From NCBI GenBank assembly GCA_035236585.1, contig CP141139.1:33923217-33987216 (forward strand): a DNA stretch of 64,000 bases, read 5' to 3'. This DNA is from Warburgia ugandensis. Taxonomy: Eukaryota > Streptophyta > Magnoliopsida > Canellales > Canellaceae. The notes beneath the pieces are model-generated. The model saw only the letters and a program-made list of their open reading frames with translations, was not told where the DNA came from and did not search any database. Shown here one piece after another: positions 62,301 through 64,000 of this stretch (within the stretch, counting starts at the first letter, position 1; each line of letters begins with the position of its first letter). The position numbers and the translations under genes were made by a program.

Positions 62301-62434
62301 CAGTGTTTTCTTGTCTATAATTGCAGAGCAAAGTTGAGATGTACTCTACAGAACAAGATATTCTGCTGCAATCGGTACAGATAATTAAGCAGCATGGTGC
62401 CAGACTTGGTAGCACCCTTTCAAGATATGAGTGA
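46498..62434 (+). CDS. MSL1: mitochondrial MscS-like mechanosensitive channel (MSL1 type), six exons
   Basis: Coding exons 46498-47318, 50159-50436, 52397-52497, 54537-54644, 59473-59694 and 62327-62434 join in frame at GT/AG boundaries into about 545 residues. That is slightly longer than the roughly 500 of Arabidopsis MSL1. Residues 1-90 are Ser/Arg/Lys-rich, as expected of a mitochondrial presequence. Five hydrophobic segments follow, at about 200-222, 259-290, 293-312, 338-361 and 362-386. The last, containing TVGGIGG and TAFAARD, is the pore-lining helix of MscS proteins. SRPFSIGDTIK, VEMGLTTTSLLN and PNSLFSSQ are the conserved beta-domain blocks after it. In Arabidopsis MSL1 lies in the inner mitochondrial membrane and limits excess membrane potential under stress; the same role here is inferred by homology. 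The start chosen is the first ATG of the open frame. Confidence 0.93.
47841..47930 (+). repeat. 45-bp tandem duplication in intron 1
   Basis: Copies start at 47841 and 47886 with AAAACCAATTTCTTCCACCA and diverge slightly in their second halves. Confidence 0.75.
48600..48665 (-). mobile_element. possible tRNA-derived SINE fragment
   Basis: GAGCAGACTTGAACCTGCAA resembles a reversed tRNA B box region, and GTGCACTTTACTAACAAGTC a reversed A-box side, as in plant SINEs. No tail or target duplication was seen. Confidence 0.25.
50159..50436 (+). CDS. MSL1: MSL1-type gene, exon 2
   Basis: Codes about residues 274-366: the second transmembrane end (GALIAPTTIATQY), third segment (GAVVLSFLWFLYRW), a loop with GLDRERLLALDKIS, and fourth segment ending AVQSILTVGGIG. 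Acceptor TTTGCAG before it, donor GTGTGT after. Confidence 0.92.
50437..52396 (+). other. intron 2
   Basis: 1,960 bp, AT-rich. A pyrimidine-rich stretch lies at 51520-51670. Ends TTTTGATGCAG. No gene was recognised inside. Confidence 0.8.
52397..52497 (+). CDS. MSL1: MSL1-type gene, exon 3
   Basis: Completes codon 367 and codes VATAFAARD...SIGDTIK, the pore helix end and start of the beta domain. Donor GTAATA. Confidence 0.92.
53531..53688 (+). repeat. diverged 83-bp tandem duplication
   Basis: Units start at 53531 and 53614 with ACCACCAAGAATGAAAGTCT and end with AATTTAGTATATTT. The middles differ at many positions, so this is an older duplication than the one at 54305. Confidence 0.75.
54051..54106 (+). 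repeat. 36-bp tandem duplication
   Basis: GACAATACCAAGCCTTTGAT occurs twice, 36 bp apart. Confidence 0.75.
54305..54471 (+). repeat. 84-bp perfect tandem duplication
   Basis: 54305-54387 and 54389-54471 are identical (AAGTTATGTTTCTGGAGGCT...). The lack of differences indicates a recent duplication. It lies 65 bp upstream of the exon 4 acceptor. Confidence 0.92.
54537..54644 (+). CDS. MSL1: MSL1-type gene, exon 4
   Basis: Codes 36 residues, AGSIEGQVVEMG...VPNSLFSSQ, the conserved beta domain. Acceptor TTTTTCAG, donor GTGTTC (a weak donor). Confidence 0.92.
54645..59472 (+). other. intron 4, carrying a dead copia element
   Basis: 4,828 bp, the largest intron. Positions 55150-56600 are an antisense copia pol relic. 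The rest is AT-rich without recognised genes. Ends AAATTTTGTAG. Confidence 0.85.
55150..56600 (-). pseudogene. Ty1/copia pol remnant inside intron 4
   Basis: Read on the minus strand: a KTCGADYSGTFFPIA block (copia ETFSPV region, about 56520-56470), GKVCKFRRAMYTLKQNPQTC (about 56315-56256), RYFLDIQVTMG (about 56075-56043) and CPMDP. Then follow SFVVGIVSQFIH...IARYSQIAP and ADWAAVPSG of RNase H (about 55730-55555), and the tail VSTENQLATLFTKSLDSLN (about 55290-55230) with KLGMFDL. Stops and frameshifts are frequent and the YVDD motif has decayed to AVDD. It belongs to a different copia family from the remnant at 3000-4826. It lies antisense to the host gene and would be removed by splicing. 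Confidence 0.85.
59473..59694 (+). CDS. MSL1: MSL1-type gene, exon 5
   Basis: Codes 74 residues, VIVNRSRAQFRAIMTKIPVH...LTLGYNLKHM, the C-terminal alpha/beta domain of the MscS fold. Perfect donor GTAAGT. Confidence 0.92.
59695..62326 (+). other. intron 5
   Basis: 2,632 bp, AT-rich, ends CTATAATTGCAG. No gene or clear transposon was recognised. Confidence 0.8.
62327..62434 (+). CDS. MSL1: MSL1-type gene, exon 6
   Basis: Codes the last 35 residues, SKVEMYSTEQDILLQ...KQHGARLGSTLSRYE, then TGA at 62432-62434. This matches the family's C-terminal helix (KKHG.SLG.T). Confidence 0.88.
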   Translation, partial: SKVEMYSTEQDILLQSVQIIKQHGARLGSTLSRYE

Positions 62435-62640
62435 ATTTTCTGCCTAAGAAGAATACTTCTTCAGGTGGAGGTATGATCTTTGCTTCTCAATTCTGCTAAC
62501 AGACCTGATAGCCTCAGGTTATTTAGGAACTGTATTTAATAATTGCAGGCTATTTGATGGTGACATCCAGAATATTCTTGTCAATGAAATTTAAATTTGG
62601 AGAAAACATAGTGTACTGCTAGTCTATTGTGTTTTGATAG
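62435..62640 (+). other. 3' UTR with a possible intron
   Basis: Directly after the stop is a potential intron from 62471 (GAG|GTATGATC) to 62548 (AATTGCAG|GC), 78 bp. If spliced, the 3' UTR continues at GGCTATTTGATGG. Not proven without transcripts. Confidence 0.4.
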
Positions 62641-64000
62641 CCTATCGCTGAATCTAAGTCACATCAGCATTTCAATTTAAAAGTCCTTCATAGGAAAACT
62701 AAGGTTCCTATTTAACGATGTATATGGGCTTCTTCTATATAGTTATACTCAAAATATAGTATAAGCAGTTCTGTCATGTAAATCAATTTTAGAAGCCAAT
62801 CATCTTGTAGAAAGCAGAGGCCTTCTCCATTTATACATGAAGTCACGTGCTATGCAGGTCTGTTCTTTAGTGCCTAAGAACTTGCTGTAGTACTATAACG
62901 TTAGTTCCTGTTCCAAGTAAATCATGGTATCAGCTTTTAATACTATGTAGTCCACTTTGTATTTTTCCTACTTTATTTAGTATGGGCTTATATTTAGTTC
63001 CATATGTATATATTTAGGGATGCAACATCATGATATTTGTATTCTTTGTCAAGAATAATTGAAATTTAATAACTAGGAAACTTTATGTGAGTCAGTCTTT
63101 TGTGCACATGTATTGGTCATCCGCAGAGCTTGTGTTAATTTTATCATCATACTGTTTGAAGGGTTTTACATCTGTGAAGTGAGTGCAGTTCATGTACCGA
63201 GTTGCAAATATCAAACACAAGCTGGGACAGAAGAATCCATGTTAAAGCTGAACAAAACTCATTCCTCCAGAACTTGGGAAGGCAGGATACATGTTATATC
63301 TGAAAGAAACAACTTGTGTGCGAGGTTTGAGGTAGATAGATACATTTTGTGACAGTAAACATGAAAAGATTTTGTATATTCGCAGGATTGCTAGATTTGA
63401 TGACATGTAATTAGTACAAGTTGTCAATATTGGATCTTGATTTTTGACTCAACAGATTCAATTGTTAACAGTAAACATGATTTAGATTGGTTTTTGGGGT
63501 AAAACATGAGCTTCTTCTTGTCCCCGCGAATGTTATTATGGTTGAAAATTAAAGTACTCTGGATTTTAATTCTGTCTTGCCATTCCGTAAGAAAATTCAA
63601 TGCTACAATGGTTCGACCTATTCTTGGCTTTCTCCCATAGCCCAAAAGTTTCAAGATTCGAATCTTAGTTTTCTGTTGTGACAAAAAAAAAAATCAAGGG
63701 AAAAAAAAAAAAGAAAAGCTTTCCCATACAGGCCCTTACTTTCTATGTATAATAAAGTAATTCAGACATGAGGTCTTTTTTCTTACTGAGATAAAGATAA
63801 TGCTGTCAGCCGAGTAATGAAAAGTGGTTTCTTCTTGTTGATGACGCTTCAATCTCTGAAATTGGTCTCTTTAGCCTTCAATTGTTGCAATAGACATATC
63901 TTTAAGTGTTCCAAATGGCCTTGTAATCTACTTTAGCTTGCCAATTTGCCATTTTGTGCTTCCTTTATTGGTCAGATACTGTACTGCTCCCTTGAAAAAA
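62641..64000. other. downstream flank
   Basis: AT-rich and without a supportable gene. A-rich runs (63682-63692 and 63701-63711) follow an AGATTCGAATCTT sequence near 63652, which may be the tail of a SINE or LINE copy. AATAAA at about 63750 is a possible polyadenylation signal. Confidence 0.35.

Noticed and set aside
1..64000. tRNA, rRNA or CRISPR loci
   Set aside because: I saw no cloverleaf with both internal boxes, no rRNA words and no regularly spaced repeat array with unique spacers. The only tRNA-related matches are retroelement primer sites and weak SINE-like fragments.

Overview
This window looks like AT-rich nuclear DNA from a flowering plant. It has one spliced protein-coding gene with multi-kilobase introns, set in a long tract of nested and decaying transposable elements. 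I saw no bacterial operons, ribosomal RNA, tRNA genes or CRISPR arrays. The species cannot be named from the sequence; the large introns and gypsy/copia load fit many woody or large-genome angiosperms.

Layout. (1) 1-8180: repeat-rich intergenic DNA with TA, TTA and TC microsatellites, a short copia-like LTR (999-1162, minus), the 3' part of a dead copia pol gene (3000-4826, minus) and a foldback MITE (6807-6984). (2) 8181-17030: a structurally complete LTR retrotransposon with AAGAT target-site duplications, 2.75/2.60 kb LTRs, a tRNA-Met primer site and a 3.5 kb interior with no meaningful reading frame (a LARD-like non-autonomous element or a heavily decayed one). (3) 17031-23480: AT-rich sequence without a recognisable gene. 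(4) 23480-25618: a dead Mutator-like (MuDR) transposase. (5) 28335-34160: a decayed Athila/Tat-like gypsy element on the plus strand, with a probable LTR, a tRNA-Asp-like primer site and gag remnants. (6) 34165-44798: an Athila/Tat-like gypsy element on the minus strand with gag, protease, RT and RNase H remnants but no recognisable integrase. A solo LTR (35186-37836, minus, GGTAA duplications) of the same family as the 8181-17030 element is inserted into its 3' LTR. (7) 44799-45961: a short GC-richer stretch and an unassigned minus-strand reading frame. (8) 46498-62434: a six-exon plus-strand gene for a mitochondrial MscS-like mechanosensitive channel (MSL1-type, about 545 residues). Its 4.8 kb fourth intron carries a dead antisense copia pol. 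(9) 62435-64000: 3' UTR and downstream DNA.

The only host gene I can support is the MSL1-type channel. All six exons join in frame at GT/AG boundaries and reproduce the family's conserved core. The rest is mostly mobile-element history: a gypsy element later split by a retroelement that recombined to a solo LTR, and a related full-length copy about 18 kb away. No entirely new system is evident. The most interesting material is the LTR family itself: its GGCGGT-rich inverted repeats upstream of a TATA box, a GC-rich leader hairpin kept in three copies, a lost TATA box, and a copy-specific 146-bp duplication.
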